A DNA stretch of 64,000 nt from Bacteroidia bacterium (lineage in GTDB: Bacteria > Bacteroidota > Bacteroidia > Bacteroidales > Prolixibacteraceae): assembly GCA_026391655.1 (NCBI GenBank), contig JAPLDR010000060.1:2395-66394 (forward strand). The letters run 5' to 3'. Below, in pieces: positions 17,295 through 26,688 of the stretch (position 1 is its first letter; each line of letters begins with the position of its first letter). The position numbers and the translations under genes are program-made. The notes under the pieces were generated by a model. That model was not told the DNA's origin and ran no database searches. It saw only the letters and a list, made by a program, of their open reading frames with translations.

Positions 17295-18080
17295 ATGAAA
17301 ATTGCCTTAACTCAATTATATACCATTTGGGAAAACAAAAAAGCAAATATAATACAGGTTGAAGAGCTGTCTTTAAAAGCCTCTTCTCTTGGTTCAGAAA
17401 TAATAATTTTCCCGGAGATGACTCTGACTGGTTTTACCATGAATACAAAACTTTCAGCAGAAGATCCTGAACAATCTCCTTCAATCATTTTTTTCAGTCA
17501 ACTTGCCAAACGATATCGACTATGGATAATTGCCGGTGTCGTTTTACGGGCAGAAACTAAAGCACTTAATACATTAGTAGCATTCTCACCCAATGGCTGT
17601 GAAAAGGTAAGATATACAAAGATTCATCCCTTTTCATTCGCAGGAGAGGATCGGTTTTTCCAACCAGGGACTAGTTTGGCTAAAATACAAATTGCTGAAT
17701 TTTCTTTTGGTTTTTCGATTTGCTATGATCTTCGTTTTCCTGAACTATACAGTGCATTATCAAAAGATTGTGATGTTCTTGTTAACATAGCTAACTGGCC
17801 AGAAAGGCGGGTGAATCACTGGAATACCTTGCTTCAGGCACGGGCTATTGAAAATCAAACTTACATGATTGGTGTAAACCGTATCGGTATCGACGGAAAC
17901 GGCTTGAAGTATATACGAAGTTCCATGGTTGTGAATGCTAATGGAGATTTTATTGATCCAATTATCACCGAGGGCGAGATTGATGTATTTGAGTTGAACA
18001 AGCAAGAACTGATCGACTTCAGGAATGGATTCTCAACACGCCAGGATCGTCGGCCAGATTTCTATAGACAAGTGATTTAA
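17295..18080 (+). CDS. Nitrilase-superfamily carbon-nitrogen hydrolase (omega-amidase-like)
   Basis: The 261-residue protein has the full Glu-Lys-Cys triad: E41 in IIFPEMTLTGF, K109 in YTKIHPFSFAGE and C143 in SICYDLRFPE. It is closest to NIT2/YafV omega-amidases, which hydrolyse the side-chain amide of 2-oxo amides. The ATG at 17295 was chosen because MKIALTQ is the usual start; a TTG at 17283 and a GTG at 17292 lie in frame upstream. Positioned after a synthase and a cytidylyltransferase, it may act on an amide-bearing sugar or recycle a product of the amidotransfer chemistry. Confidence 0.85.
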   Translation: MKIALTQLYTIWENKKANIIQVEELSLKASSLGSEIIIFPEMTLTGFTMNTKLSAEDPEQSPSIIFFSQLAKRYRLWIIAGVVLRAETKALNTLVAFSPNGCEKVRYTKIHPFSFAGEDRFFQPGTSLAKIQIAEFSFGFSICYDLRFPELYSALSKDCDVLVNIANWPERRVNHWNTLLQARAIENQTYMIGVNRIGIDGNGLKYIRSSMVVNANGDFIDPIITEGEIDVFELNKQELIDFRNGFSTRQDRRPDFYRQVI

Positions 18081-18098
18081 TCTTGTGTAATATCAAGT

Positions 18099-19565
18099 AT
18101 GACCAGTAAGGAAAAGCAGATAAAGAATGGTGCTATATATTTGGTACCAGTAGCTATCGGCAGCCTGTTGCCTTTACTTACCTTGCCAATTTTTACCAGG
18201 ATTCTTTCAAAAGAAGATTATGGAGTATGGGCACTTGCTCAGGTTTACGCAGTTTTCGTAAATGGATTAGCAAATTTCGGTTTGACGATCGGATACGAGC
18301 GAAATTTTTTCGAAAGTAAAGAAACAAAAAAAATTGCAGGACTTTTATATTCAACCCTTCTCTTCGTCACAATTGGATTTACTTTTTTCGGTTTACTTAC
18401 TTTTTTTTTCAGACATCAACTTTCACAATGGATTATTGGCTCGTCAAATTATGCCAGTATTTTATTCTGGTCTTATTGTGCAACCAGCATTATGGGACTG
18501 AAAACCTATTATCTGACTTTCTTCAAAAATACTGAAAACGCGAAAGCATTTGCATGGTACACTATTGATGAGAATGTACTTGGGGTAATATTTTCATTGT
18601 TTATGGTGGCCTATTTACGGATAGGAATCATTGGACTTGTTTGGGGTCAACTAATGGCAAGTTTTATTATTTTTTCCATTCTTTCATTCAAATTTATGCG
18701 ATTTCTTCCTGTTTCTTTTGATAGCAAAGCTTTGAAAGAGTCTCTAAAACTTAGTTTACCACTTACACCAAGAATTTTCTTTGGAATAATTGGCAGTCAG
18801 TTTGACAAATATATGATAGGGCTTTTAAATACAGTCGGTGGGGTTGGCATTTATAACATAGGTCAGAAAGTTGCGAATATCGTTTTCACTTTCATGACAT
18901 CAATTCAAAACGTATTTTCCCCTCAGGTATATAAAAGAATGTTTGAACATGGAGAAGAGGGTAAAACATCTATTGGTCGATATCTTACGCCTTTTCTGTA
19001 TGGTTCATTTTCAATCGGTTTATTGATTTCACTTTTTTCCGAGGAAATCATCACTGTCCTCACACCCGAATCATATCACGGTGCAATTGACGTTGTTATA
19101 ATTTTGTCTATGTTGTATGGAACGTATTTCTTTGGAAAACAGCCTCAGTTGATTTATGCAAAAAAAACAATTGTTACTTCCATGCTGACATTGATGGGTA
19201 TCTGTTTAAATATTATAATAAATATTCCTTTTATCTCCAAATGGGGTGTAATGGGAGCTGCATGGGGAACACTTCTGGCAGGTTTAATTTCAGGAACCGT
19301 TTCATTTATTATTTCACAGCACTATTATAAAATAAAATGGGAGTATGGAAAAATAAGTGCCATATTTATAATTTTTTTTGGTTCTGCATTAATGATGATC
19401 CTGCTTAGAAATTTTGGTATTACTTATTGGATAGGGGCTATTATTAAACTGATTTCATTAACCAGCTATTTGTATCTCGGAATGAGGCTTAACATACTGA
19501 CAAAAAAGAATTATCTTCTTGTTAAGAGTATGATTATCCAAAAAAAGAATGTTTCCGAGTTTTAG
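18099..19565 (+). CDS. wzx: Polysaccharide flippase, Wzx/MATE-like
   Basis: The 488-residue protein is an integral membrane protein with about 12-14 hydrophobic segments. Its N-terminal half carries TLPIFTRILSKEDYGVWAL, the usual signature of the polysaccharide-biosynthesis (Wzx) family in the MOP superfamily. Such proteins move undecaprenyl-PP-linked repeat units across the inner membrane. It pairs with the polymerase-like gene at 41288. It starts 18 bases after the amidase gene, so it is likely part of the same transcript. Confidence 0.85.
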   Translation: MTSKEKQIKNGAIYLVPVAIGSLLPLLTLPIFTRILSKEDYGVWALAQVYAVFVNGLANFGLTIGYERNFFESKETKKIAGLLYSTLLFVTIGFTFFGLLTFFFRHQLSQWIIGSSNYASILFWSYCATSIMGLKTYYLTFFKNTENAKAFAWYTIDENVLGVIFSLFMVAYLRIGIIGLVWGQLMASFIIFSILSFKFMRFLPVSFDSKALKESLKLSLPLTPRIFFGIIGSQFDKYMIGLLNTVGGVGIYNIGQKVANIVFTFMTSIQNVFSPQVYKRMFEHGEEGKTSIGRYLTPFLYGSFSIGLLISLFSEEIITVLTPESYHGAIDVVIILSMLYGTYFFGKQPQLIYAKKTIVTSMLTLMGICLNIIINIPFISKWGVMGAAWGTLLAGLISGTVSFIISQHYYKIKWEYGKISAIFIIFFGSALMMILLRNFGITYWIGAIIKLISLTSYLYLGMRLNILTKKNYLLVKSMIIQKKNVSEF

Positions 19566-19588
19566 TTTTTTTTAATAATTTAACCTTT

Positions 19589-20656
19589 ATGGATGAAATC
19601 GTACTTTTTGCTAAATCTTTTGGAATATCTGTTAAGTTGCGAGCAGAAAATAATAGTGTCTGGTCAGAGACTTTGTTGAAATTATCTTATTTACCATTTG
19701 CTTATACAAACGCCAGTATTAATTTTCAGTATGAATATCAGCAAGGGCATGGTGGCGAATGGAAGGATATATCGCTAATTATTTATTGGGAAAATAAACC
19801 ATGTGCAATTTGGCCTTTAAGTTTAACAAATAAGGATAGTAAAGCTTTACTCAGTTCACATGGGCAACCAGTGCTTCCCCCTCTTTTCACAGCTGCATGT
19901 TCAAATTCTTTGCGCAAACGAATCACGAAAAATTGTCTGGATTTGGCTGATTCAATTGCGAAATCAATTGGAGTTAAGATATGGGAAAGTGCAGAATCAT
20001 TCAATGAGTCAATTGGACTTAGTAATTGGCACTCCGAAGCTATAAACCGGGATGCAACCTGCAATATTCATCATGAGTTATTTATAGACTTGAGCATCGA
20101 TATCAGTCAGATCAAAAATAACTTTCGTAAAAGTTACAAATCTTTAATTACTGCTGGCATGCGAATTTGGTCCGTTAATGTGTTAAAGACTGTCGATGAG
20201 TTAATATGGAATGAATTTCGTGAATTACATTTCAAAGTGTCCGGGAGGGTTACGCGTTCAGATAAAACATGGGAGTCGCATCTTCAGGATATCCAAACTC
20301 AACAAGCCTTTTTGGTTTATCTACGTAACTCAGAAGGGGAAATGGTTGGAGGTGGATTCTTTAATTTCACACGGGATGAAGGGCTCTATGCAGTAGCGGC
20401 TTATGATCGAACACTATTTGATAAACCATTAGGGCATGTTGTTCAATATATTGCCATACAGGAACTTAAAGCAAAAGGCATACGTTGGTATAAGATCGGT
20501 TTACGTCCATATCGATTAGATATACCAACTCCCACAGAGAAAGAAATATCAATCGGGCAATTTAAGCAGGGCTTTGGAACTCACTTATTTCCAAAGTTTA
20601 TTCTAAGGCATCCTGTGGTTTTCGAAGCTTCAAACAACACAAAGGATGAACAGTAA
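19589..20656 (+). CDS. FemAB/BioF2-like acetyltransferase-domain protein
   Basis: The 355-residue protein has two GNAT-like halves, as in FemAB and FemX. Visible marks are IKNNFRKSYKSLITAG (the basic helix of the FemAB-like group), GEMVGGGFFNFTRDEGLYA and KGIRWYKIGLRPY. FemAB proteins pass an amino acid from aminoacyl-tRNA to peptidoglycan precursors; relatives in polysaccharide loci are thought to acylate amino sugars. It overlaps the next gene by 11 bases. With no PseH gene nearby, this is one candidate for an N-acylation step. The fold is likely, the donor unknown. Confidence 0.7.
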   Translation: MDEIVLFAKSFGISVKLRAENNSVWSETLLKLSYLPFAYTNASINFQYEYQQGHGGEWKDISLIIYWENKPCAIWPLSLTNKDSKALLSSHGQPVLPPLFTAACSNSLRKRITKNCLDLADSIAKSIGVKIWESAESFNESIGLSNWHSEAINRDATCNIHHELFIDLSIDISQIKNNFRKSYKSLITAGMRIWSVNVLKTVDELIWNEFRELHFKVSGRVTRSDKTWESHLQDIQTQQAFLVYLRNSEGEMVGGGFFNFTRDEGLYAVAAYDRTLFDKPLGHVVQYIAIQELKAKGIRWYKIGLRPYRLDIPTPTEKEISIGQFKQGFGTHLFPKFILRHPVVFEASNNTKDEQ

Positions 20657-21617
20657 ATTGACAAAGAGTTACTTTCTTTGGCCTGGAAGAAATATAATGA
20701 GAGCACTAGTTGCAATCCCACGATTTAATAAGGTTTCAGAAATCGAGGAAAAGATGAGAAGTATGTTTCCAACAGGTTATCCAGTTCTATGTTCCAGTGG
20801 TCGTGCAGCTCTTGTTCTAGCGTTAATTGAAAGCAAAGTTTCAAGAAGTGACCTCGTCGGTGTTTTCCCGTTTGCAAGCCACTGCGTTCTTGATGCCATT
20901 TCCAGAATCGCTACTCCTCTCTCAGGAATTTGTGCTTCGACAGTATCATTACGAATAGTTTACCATCAATGGGGTTATGTTCAGGAAACAAAACTATCAC
21001 CTAACACAATTGAAGATTGTGTCGACACACTGTGTGTTCCAGGAACTAAATTATTTCCTGGAGATGGCCATTTTGAAATTTGGTCACTTCCCAAAATCCT
21101 TGGAACAACTTCAGGGGGAGTGCTATGGTGTCGCGAAGAAGAAACAGCTACAAGACTTCGTGGTTTCAGAAATGAACGAGGAGGGGGCACATTTCAGTGG
21201 CTTCTAAGGTTACTTGCAGGAAGTTATCCGAGATTTTACCATTACTGGCAAGGTGCCGAAGGAACATTGGGTGCTGTATCCCGTCTGCAAACAGGTGAGA
21301 TTATGACAGCTGTACGAAAGTGGGAAGATTTCGTCGCAGATCGCCAGAAAAAACTTGAAATGGTTTTGCCAATTGCTATCGAATGGTTACCAAATCAGTC
21401 GAATAGATTACCAACAGTAGTACCGATAGATATTAAATTCTCAGATTGCAACATTCAAGAGTGGGGCATATCCTCAGGATTTCGAATGATCGAAAGGCTT
21501 GACGGCAATGGTTCTCGATCTTTAGTTAAAGTTCTACCTTTACCAATTCATCAAGATGTTCCTGTACTTTGGTTAGAAAAGCAAATAGCAAGAATTCGCA
21601 ATCATGTTTTATTTTGA
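20646..21617 (+). CDS. Short DegT-like PLP-dependent protein
   Basis: The 323-residue protein resembles small putative aminotransferases of surface-sugar loci. It has CSSGRAALVLALIES near the N terminus and SLPKILGTTSGGVLWC, where K150 is the likely PLP lysine. The middle loop FRNERGGGTFQWLLRLL replaces the usual GYNYRM region of DegT enzymes, and the protein is about 50 residues shorter than they are. An ATG at 20697, preceded by ggaagaa, is an alternative start. Tight coupling with the FemAB-like gene suggests that they act on the same sugar. The substrate is unknown. Confidence 0.65.
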   Translation: MNSKLTKSYFLWPGRNIMRALVAIPRFNKVSEIEEKMRSMFPTGYPVLCSSGRAALVLALIESKVSRSDLVGVFPFASHCVLDAISRIATPLSGICASTVSLRIVYHQWGYVQETKLSPNTIEDCVDTLCVPGTKLFPGDGHFEIWSLPKILGTTSGGVLWCREEETATRLRGFRNERGGGTFQWLLRLLAGSYPRFYHYWQGAEGTLGAVSRLQTGEIMTAVRKWEDFVADRQKKLEMVLPIAIEWLPNQSNRLPTVVPIDIKFSDCNIQEWGISSGFRMIERLDGNGSRSLVKVLPLPIHQDVPVLWLEKQIARIRNHVLF

Positions 21618-21766
21618 TCGACTTTTTGGGGTGTGTAGAATCTTACAGCAAAATCCAATCCAAAGGTTAAGATTAATGAAAAAATCACTGCAATATCAGG
21701 GAAAGCAGCAGTTTTACAATAGACCGATTTTTTCAATGAAAGATTTCTAAATTTAAAAGCTATATT

Positions 21767-22957
21767 ATGAAATGTGAACTTGTAAATAACCTAAACCAGA
21801 TTGATCGTCAGCAGGTACTTCACCTGTTAGCCAGCAGCTTCCCCCTTGAATACAATATTGGCCTTGAACATTTCGGATTCTTCATCGATCAATATCCCGA
21901 CAAGTTTTACCTCCTTATTCGAACAAAAGACGGGTTGATAATTGGGGTATTTTGCCTTATAAACCGAAAATTAGATTATAGCGGCTTATCTCTTGATGTG
22001 ACTGGAATGTCATACATGGCGGTATCCTCAGAATATCGAAATCTCGGTATATCAAAGAAACTAATGGCAGGTCTATTCGACTACTCAAACTCTAATTCAG
22101 ATCTTATTATTGGTTTCGCGAGAAAAGTAATGGATAATTATTGGGATCCGTTCGGTTTCCTTGGTTTCACAAATTTTGGCAATATTTCAGTTGAACTAAG
22201 CCATTTGCCCTTGGAGAATAATTCACTTTCTATTAAAGATTTAGAAAAAAACGATCTGCCAAAACTTGCTTCATTATTTGAAATGAACTATACAGTTACA
22301 CTTAACTCACTGTATCGCACTCCAGCTTTGTGGGACTTCATCATAAAGAAATTAGCAAGGGAACAACGTAAGATTGAATCAATCAAGACTATTGAAGGGG
22401 AAATTGTCGGATATCTCTTGCGGTCAAATAATACAATTGACGAGTTCTGCATTAATACCTTCTTCTTTCAAAAAGCTACCAGTCTAATACACAGCATAAT
22501 AAAAGAGGAAGTTCCTGATGCAAAAGATGTTGTTTTACAAATTGGCCTTAATCATCCCTTTTCCAAATATTTACGCAGTTACTATTCGCATTCAATAAAC
22601 ACTCGATTTGCTTGGAATGGAGGCCATATTATCCGAGTAACTAATCTTGCAGGATTTTTTGAAAAGATATCTCCCATTCTGGAACAACGATTGCTATCTG
22701 CTGGAGTAAATGATTTTCATTTCAGCCTTCATGATGTATTATTCAAATTTAATAATCAACAATTATGTATAGAGGCATCTCCTATCATCCTTACATCGGA
22801 AAATGACCAACGACGTTATTGGCAGAAACTGATTTTTGGTGTCCAGGATGTCCGGGATTTGTTCGAAATGCCTAATATTGATAGAGCCGTTTTAAGTATA
22901 GCACAAATTATGTTTCCATTACTTTGTCCCCAGGTACCATTACAAGATCAATTTTAA
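21767..22957 (+). CDS. GNAT family N-acetyltransferase, two-domain
   Basis: The 396-residue protein has a GNAT domain in the first 150 residues, with the acetyl-CoA loop in YRNLGISKKLMAGL preceded by TGMSYMAVSSE. A second part of about 240 residues has a weaker GNAT-like look, similar in layout to Eis-type enzymes. It likely acylates an amino sugar or amino acid. It is a candidate for the missing PseH step, but proteins of that type are usually about 180 residues. A 149-base gap without features separates it from the gene before. Confidence 0.65.
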   Translation: MKCELVNNLNQIDRQQVLHLLASSFPLEYNIGLEHFGFFIDQYPDKFYLLIRTKDGLIIGVFCLINRKLDYSGLSLDVTGMSYMAVSSEYRNLGISKKLMAGLFDYSNSNSDLIIGFARKVMDNYWDPFGFLGFTNFGNISVELSHLPLENNSLSIKDLEKNDLPKLASLFEMNYTVTLNSLYRTPALWDFIIKKLAREQRKIESIKTIEGEIVGYLLRSNNTIDEFCINTFFFQKATSLIHSIIKEEVPDAKDVVLQIGLNHPFSKYLRSYYSHSINTRFAWNGGHIIRVTNLAGFFEKISPILEQRLLSAGVNDFHFSLHDVLFKFNNQQLCIEASPIILTSENDQRRYWQKLIFGVQDVRDLFEMPNIDRAVLSIAQIMFPLLCPQVPLQDQF

Positions 22958-23030
22958 GATTCTTACTATTGTCACGTCACTAATAATATGACATAATAGA
23001 AATATTTTGTATCCTAGCCAAAAAAAGGCC

Positions 23031-24286
23031 TTGAACAGTTACAAAGTTACTCTTACACAGGAAGAACGAGATCAGTTGACCGAAATTACCTGAACCGGAA
23101 CTCATGCTGCAAGAAAGATTATTAAAGCACTTATTCTACTGAATTTGGATCGAGGTGTATATAATGCAGAGCAGCAGATCAATGAAGAGGTTTGCAAAGC
23201 TTTGAAGATCGGAATGGAGCCGAAATCGGTTTTCTTTTTGCTCCGACGCTCACTTTTTGTTTAAAACCTGGCTTATTGATTAAGAAATAATGAAGCGGGT
23301 CCCGAATTTTGTAAAGTTCCATGGCGATGTCGATTTTATGCCCGGAAAAGTAGAACCGAAAATGCTCATTCACAATACGCTCAAGGCCTAAGGGTTACAT
23401 GGCACTCACTTCAAGGGAATATGAAAAGTTAGTTGACGGAGACATGGAAGCCTACCTAATTGCTTTAGATTGTGGTGAACCACTAAAAGGATACGCCCAT
23501 TGGTCAATGCGATTATTGGCTGACAGGTTGGTTGAACTTTGGGTTGCAGATAAGATTTCATATGAAACGGTTCCTCGGACGCTATAAAAACGAACTTAAG
23601 ACATGCAAAGTAGTCGGCTGGGTAATTCCGGCCCAAGAAAACGGAGAGTTTGTAGCAATAATAGAAAAAGTTTTGAATTTACATGAAATACCTTATGATC
23701 CAATGCAACCGATAGTTTGCATGGTTGAATCGCCAAAACAATTGATTGGTGAAACTCGAGTTCCGATTTAAATGAGTAAAGGACTTGACCGTAAATGTGA
23801 TTATGAACATGAACGCATTGGTGTTGGCAATATCTTTGTCGCTAATGAACCATTGCGAGGATTCCGAACGGTGAAAATTATTGACAAGAGTGTAAGGTCG
23901 ACTGGAGAGTGTTTATGAAGGAAATAGCTGATAAACATTATTCGGAACCTGAGCTGATCACTTTAGTTATGGACATCTTTGGAACCCATACGCAAGGTGC
24001 ATTTTACAAGCGTTTTGAGCCAGCGGAAGCCAAAAGGTTACAGGATCGGTTTGAATTTGTTTGTTCTCCGAAACATGGAAGCTGGTTGGATATGGCTGAA
24101 ATAGAACTTTAAGTATTGAATAATCTATGTTTGGGACGGAGAATGGACTCAATTGATAAAGTCATGGAGAAAGTCGAAGCTTGGGAGAAGGCTCGCAAAG
24201 GGTTCGACAAGAAAATTAACTGGCAATTCACCAAGGAGAAAGTCATGGTCAAATTCAAAAGACTTCATCCGTCATATGAGAGTTGA
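23031..24286 (+). pseudogene. IS630-family transposase relic
   Basis: Fragments in several frames follow the order of an IS630 transposase: the N-terminal helix-turn-helix part KVTLTQEERDQLTEI, then HWSMRLLADRLVELWV, DPMQPIVCMVESPKQLIGE, FGTHTQGAFYKRFEPAEAKR and CSPKHGSWLDMAEIEL, ending in VKFKRLHPSYES. Many stops and frameshifts break it. The stretch about 23205-23400 is about 100 bases too long and reads as unrelated sequence, so another fragment was probably inserted. The first catalytic D survives only as ESP in place of DEx. The element is dead. Confidence 0.8.
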
Positions 24287-24408
24287 CATGAACTATATAT
24301 TCTTTAGCTTTTTTTACTTAAAAAAATAATTTTGATTTATTGTTATTTTAATAAAGGGATGGGCTTCAATTCAACTGGTACTTCATTCATATTTGTTCTA
24401 AAGTAAAA

Positions 24409-26016
24409 ATGAGAAATATCATTAAGCGCTATCAGATCCGACGACTACGACAAATATTGCGTGGACATCGTTATCTAGAAAAAACAAATTCTTTAGGAAG
24501 AATAAACACGGTCAGAAGAGCAATGGAAACAGCCCAATTTTATAATGGAAGTGCATATTATTCACCCATAATCTTCGGTTCCGGAGTCAAAAACGCTGAA
24601 ACTATTGTCCAGCAATATCTTTTAAATCGTGTTGCAACTTTTTATCTCGGCAAATCGCTGCTGCATGCACTTGGTAAGCCCGGCTCAGCAGTTCATCATC
24701 CTTTGCCTTCAGAATGGCGAAAAATTGTCGGGCAATACAATTTCAAGGTTTCGAAGATTCGATCGGCGTTTGTTTGGAAAGGCTTTCTCCTACTTTTTCT
24801 TTGTTATGGTTTGGTTTCTATCGGAAGGAAAATTCTTTTTTGTTTCAAAGAAATTATTCGTCCTTCGTTCCCGGAACTTCGCAGTTATGTCTTTTTTGAA
24901 GATCTCACGGCAGGTCAATTGCCTCAGCCTTGCAATGACGGTCGTAGTTATGATATTATTACTTGGTATCGGCAATGGGTAGGTCGCGTGATTGGACTTG
25001 ATAACCTATGCCATAGAGTCAAAGGTGCCTCCACCAGGACTCTTGATCCTATACCCGTGGTGTCATTGCCATCAATTCTCCCTCCGCTTACGCAAAACAT
25101 TCTATTATGGCGTTATATTATTTGGGCCATTGCAGCAAGCCTTCTCGCAATTTTTGACCTTATTAGAGGTCGATGGTGGCATGCTTTGATGCTTAGCGAA
25201 GCTTCATCTGCAGCTCTGGTTAAGCTTCAAAATCCTAATAAACTGGCCAGAGAATATCTTTTTCATAATTCGAATCATACTTATCGACCACTTTGGACAT
25301 ATGAAGCTGAAAAAAAAGGTTCGCGTATTATATTCTATTTTTATTCGGCGAATGTTGAGGCATTCAAATGCTCAAAGGAATATCCCCCACCGTGGATTGG
25401 TTGGCGCACAGCAACATGGCCTATCTATTTGGTTTGGGACAAATATCAAGCCGACTTTATTCGTCGTTCTGTTTCAATGAAGCCTAATATTAATATCGTT
25501 GGGTCTATATGGTTTAATGCGAGTCCAAACGAGATGCCAGTTTTACCACCAAATTCTATTGCAGTATTCGACGTTCAACCAGTGCGTGATGCTTTCTATC
25601 AAACGCTTGGAATCGATTTTGATTATTATATCCCAAACACCTGTAACCAGTTCTTAATAGATATTTTCGATTCTTTGAAAAAACATAAGGCGACCTTGAT
25701 ATTGAAACGTAAGCGTGAAATAGGCAAGCTTTCACATTACAAATACCGAAACCTTTTAACTGACCTTAAGAAACAAAATAATTTCATCGAAGTGGAGAAT
25801 ACTATTGAGGCACAGCGAATTATAGAAAATTGTACTGCAGTGATTTCTATGCCTTTCACTTCGACTGCTTTGTTGGGAAGGGAGTTGAAAAAACCAAGTA
25901 TCTACTATGATCCTCATGGTCAGATCCAAAAAGATGATCGGGGCGCGCATGGAATACCCATTATAACAGATATAGAGGAGCTAAGGGAATGGGTTGCTAC
26001 TGTTCTATCGCAATGA
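24409..26016 (+). CDS. PFTS-motif polysaccharide biosynthesis protein
   Basis: The 535-residue protein carries the sequence MPFTSTALLGRELKKPSIYYDP, with PFTS at residues 482-485. This is the hallmark of a family named for that motif in surface-carbohydrate loci. Two hydrophobic stretches (about residues 124-142 and 229-248) may anchor it to the membrane. The C-terminal half, from WPIYLVWDKYQADFIRR on, looks like a GT-B-type nucleotide-binding domain with ILKRKREIG. It is probably a glycosyltransferase for an acidic or unusual sugar. It starts 120 bases after the IS630 relic, so it lacks its original upstream neighbour. Confidence 0.68.
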   Translation: MRNIIKRYQIRRLRQILRGHRYLEKTNSLGRINTVRRAMETAQFYNGSAYYSPIIFGSGVKNAETIVQQYLLNRVATFYLGKSLLHALGKPGSAVHHPLPSEWRKIVGQYNFKVSKIRSAFVWKGFLLLFLCYGLVSIGRKILFCFKEIIRPSFPELRSYVFFEDLTAGQLPQPCNDGRSYDIITWYRQWVGRVIGLDNLCHRVKGASTRTLDPIPVVSLPSILPPLTQNILLWRYIIWAIAASLLAIFDLIRGRWWHALMLSEASSAALVKLQNPNKLAREYLFHNSNHTYRPLWTYEAEKKGSRIIFYFYSANVEAFKCSKEYPPPWIGWRTATWPIYLVWDKYQADFIRRSVSMKPNINIVGSIWFNASPNEMPVLPPNSIAVFDVQPVRDAFYQTLGIDFDYYIPNTCNQFLIDIFDSLKKHKATLILKRKREIGKLSHYKYRNLLTDLKKQNNFIEVENTIEAQRIIENCTAVISMPFTSTALLGRELKKPSIYYDPHGQIQKDDRGAHGIPIITDIEELREWVATVLSQ

Positions 26017-26091
26017 TGCATTTGTCGGTATTGCTTTTTTGCTGTGTTTAATGACGATTATCTGAAAACAATTTGAATTCATAGAATACTT

Positions 26092-26688
26092 ATGTCAAAT
26101 ATCTTGTTCTCTGAAGTTAACTCTTGGATCTCACACCTGATCCGATTTATGCCCGGTAGGGTTGGATTTTATCTCCGAGAGCGGTATTATAGTCATCGGT
26201 TTAGGCAATACAAAAAGAGTACAATAGGATTAGGATGTCAGTTTTGCTCAACAAAAACTATTGATCTGGCTGGAAATGTGCAATTTGGAGAAAATTCTTT
26301 TTTTTCAGCAAATGGCGGATCAATTCAAATCGGAAAAAATACAGCCTTCAACAGGAATGTTCACATCAACGCTGACGTGGGGGGGAATATCAAAATCGGC
26401 GAATCTTGCTTATTTGGACCAAACGTTGTTATGCGTACAGCAGGTCATAGATTTGACAACCCCGATATTGCAATCCAGAAACAAGGACACGTATTAGCTG
26501 ACATTCAAATCGAAGACGATGTCTGGATTGGTTCGAACGCTATTATTCTTGGTGGTGTACATATAGGAAGGGGAGCTGTAATTGGAGCCGGGGCTGTGGT
26601 TACAAAGGACATACCTTCAATGGGTATAGCTGTAGGTGTCCCAGCCAAAGTTATCAAGTATCGCAATCAAAAAACAATCAAAAAATGA
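26092..26688 (+). CDS. Hexapeptide-repeat (LbH) acyltransferase
   Basis: The 198-residue protein has a left-handed beta-helix built from hexapeptide repeats, seen in IDLAGNVQFGENSFFSANGG, IQIGKNTAFN and IKIGESCLFGPNVVMRTAGH. The histidine in TAGHRFDNP is the likely catalytic base. The C-terminal coil has VWIGSNAIILGGVHIGRGAV and GVPAKVI. It resembles WcaF/WbbJ-type O-acetyltransferases that use acetyl-CoA. The gene overlaps the following methyltransferase by four bases. Confidence 0.85.
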   Translation: MSNILFSEVNSWISHLIRFMPGRVGFYLRERYYSHRFRQYKKSTIGLGCQFCSTKTIDLAGNVQFGENSFFSANGGSIQIGKNTAFNRNVHINADVGGNIKIGESCLFGPNVVMRTAGHRFDNPDIAIQKQGHVLADIQIEDDVWIGSNAIILGGVHIGRGAVIGAGAVVTKDIPSMGIAVGVPAKVIKYRNQKTIKK

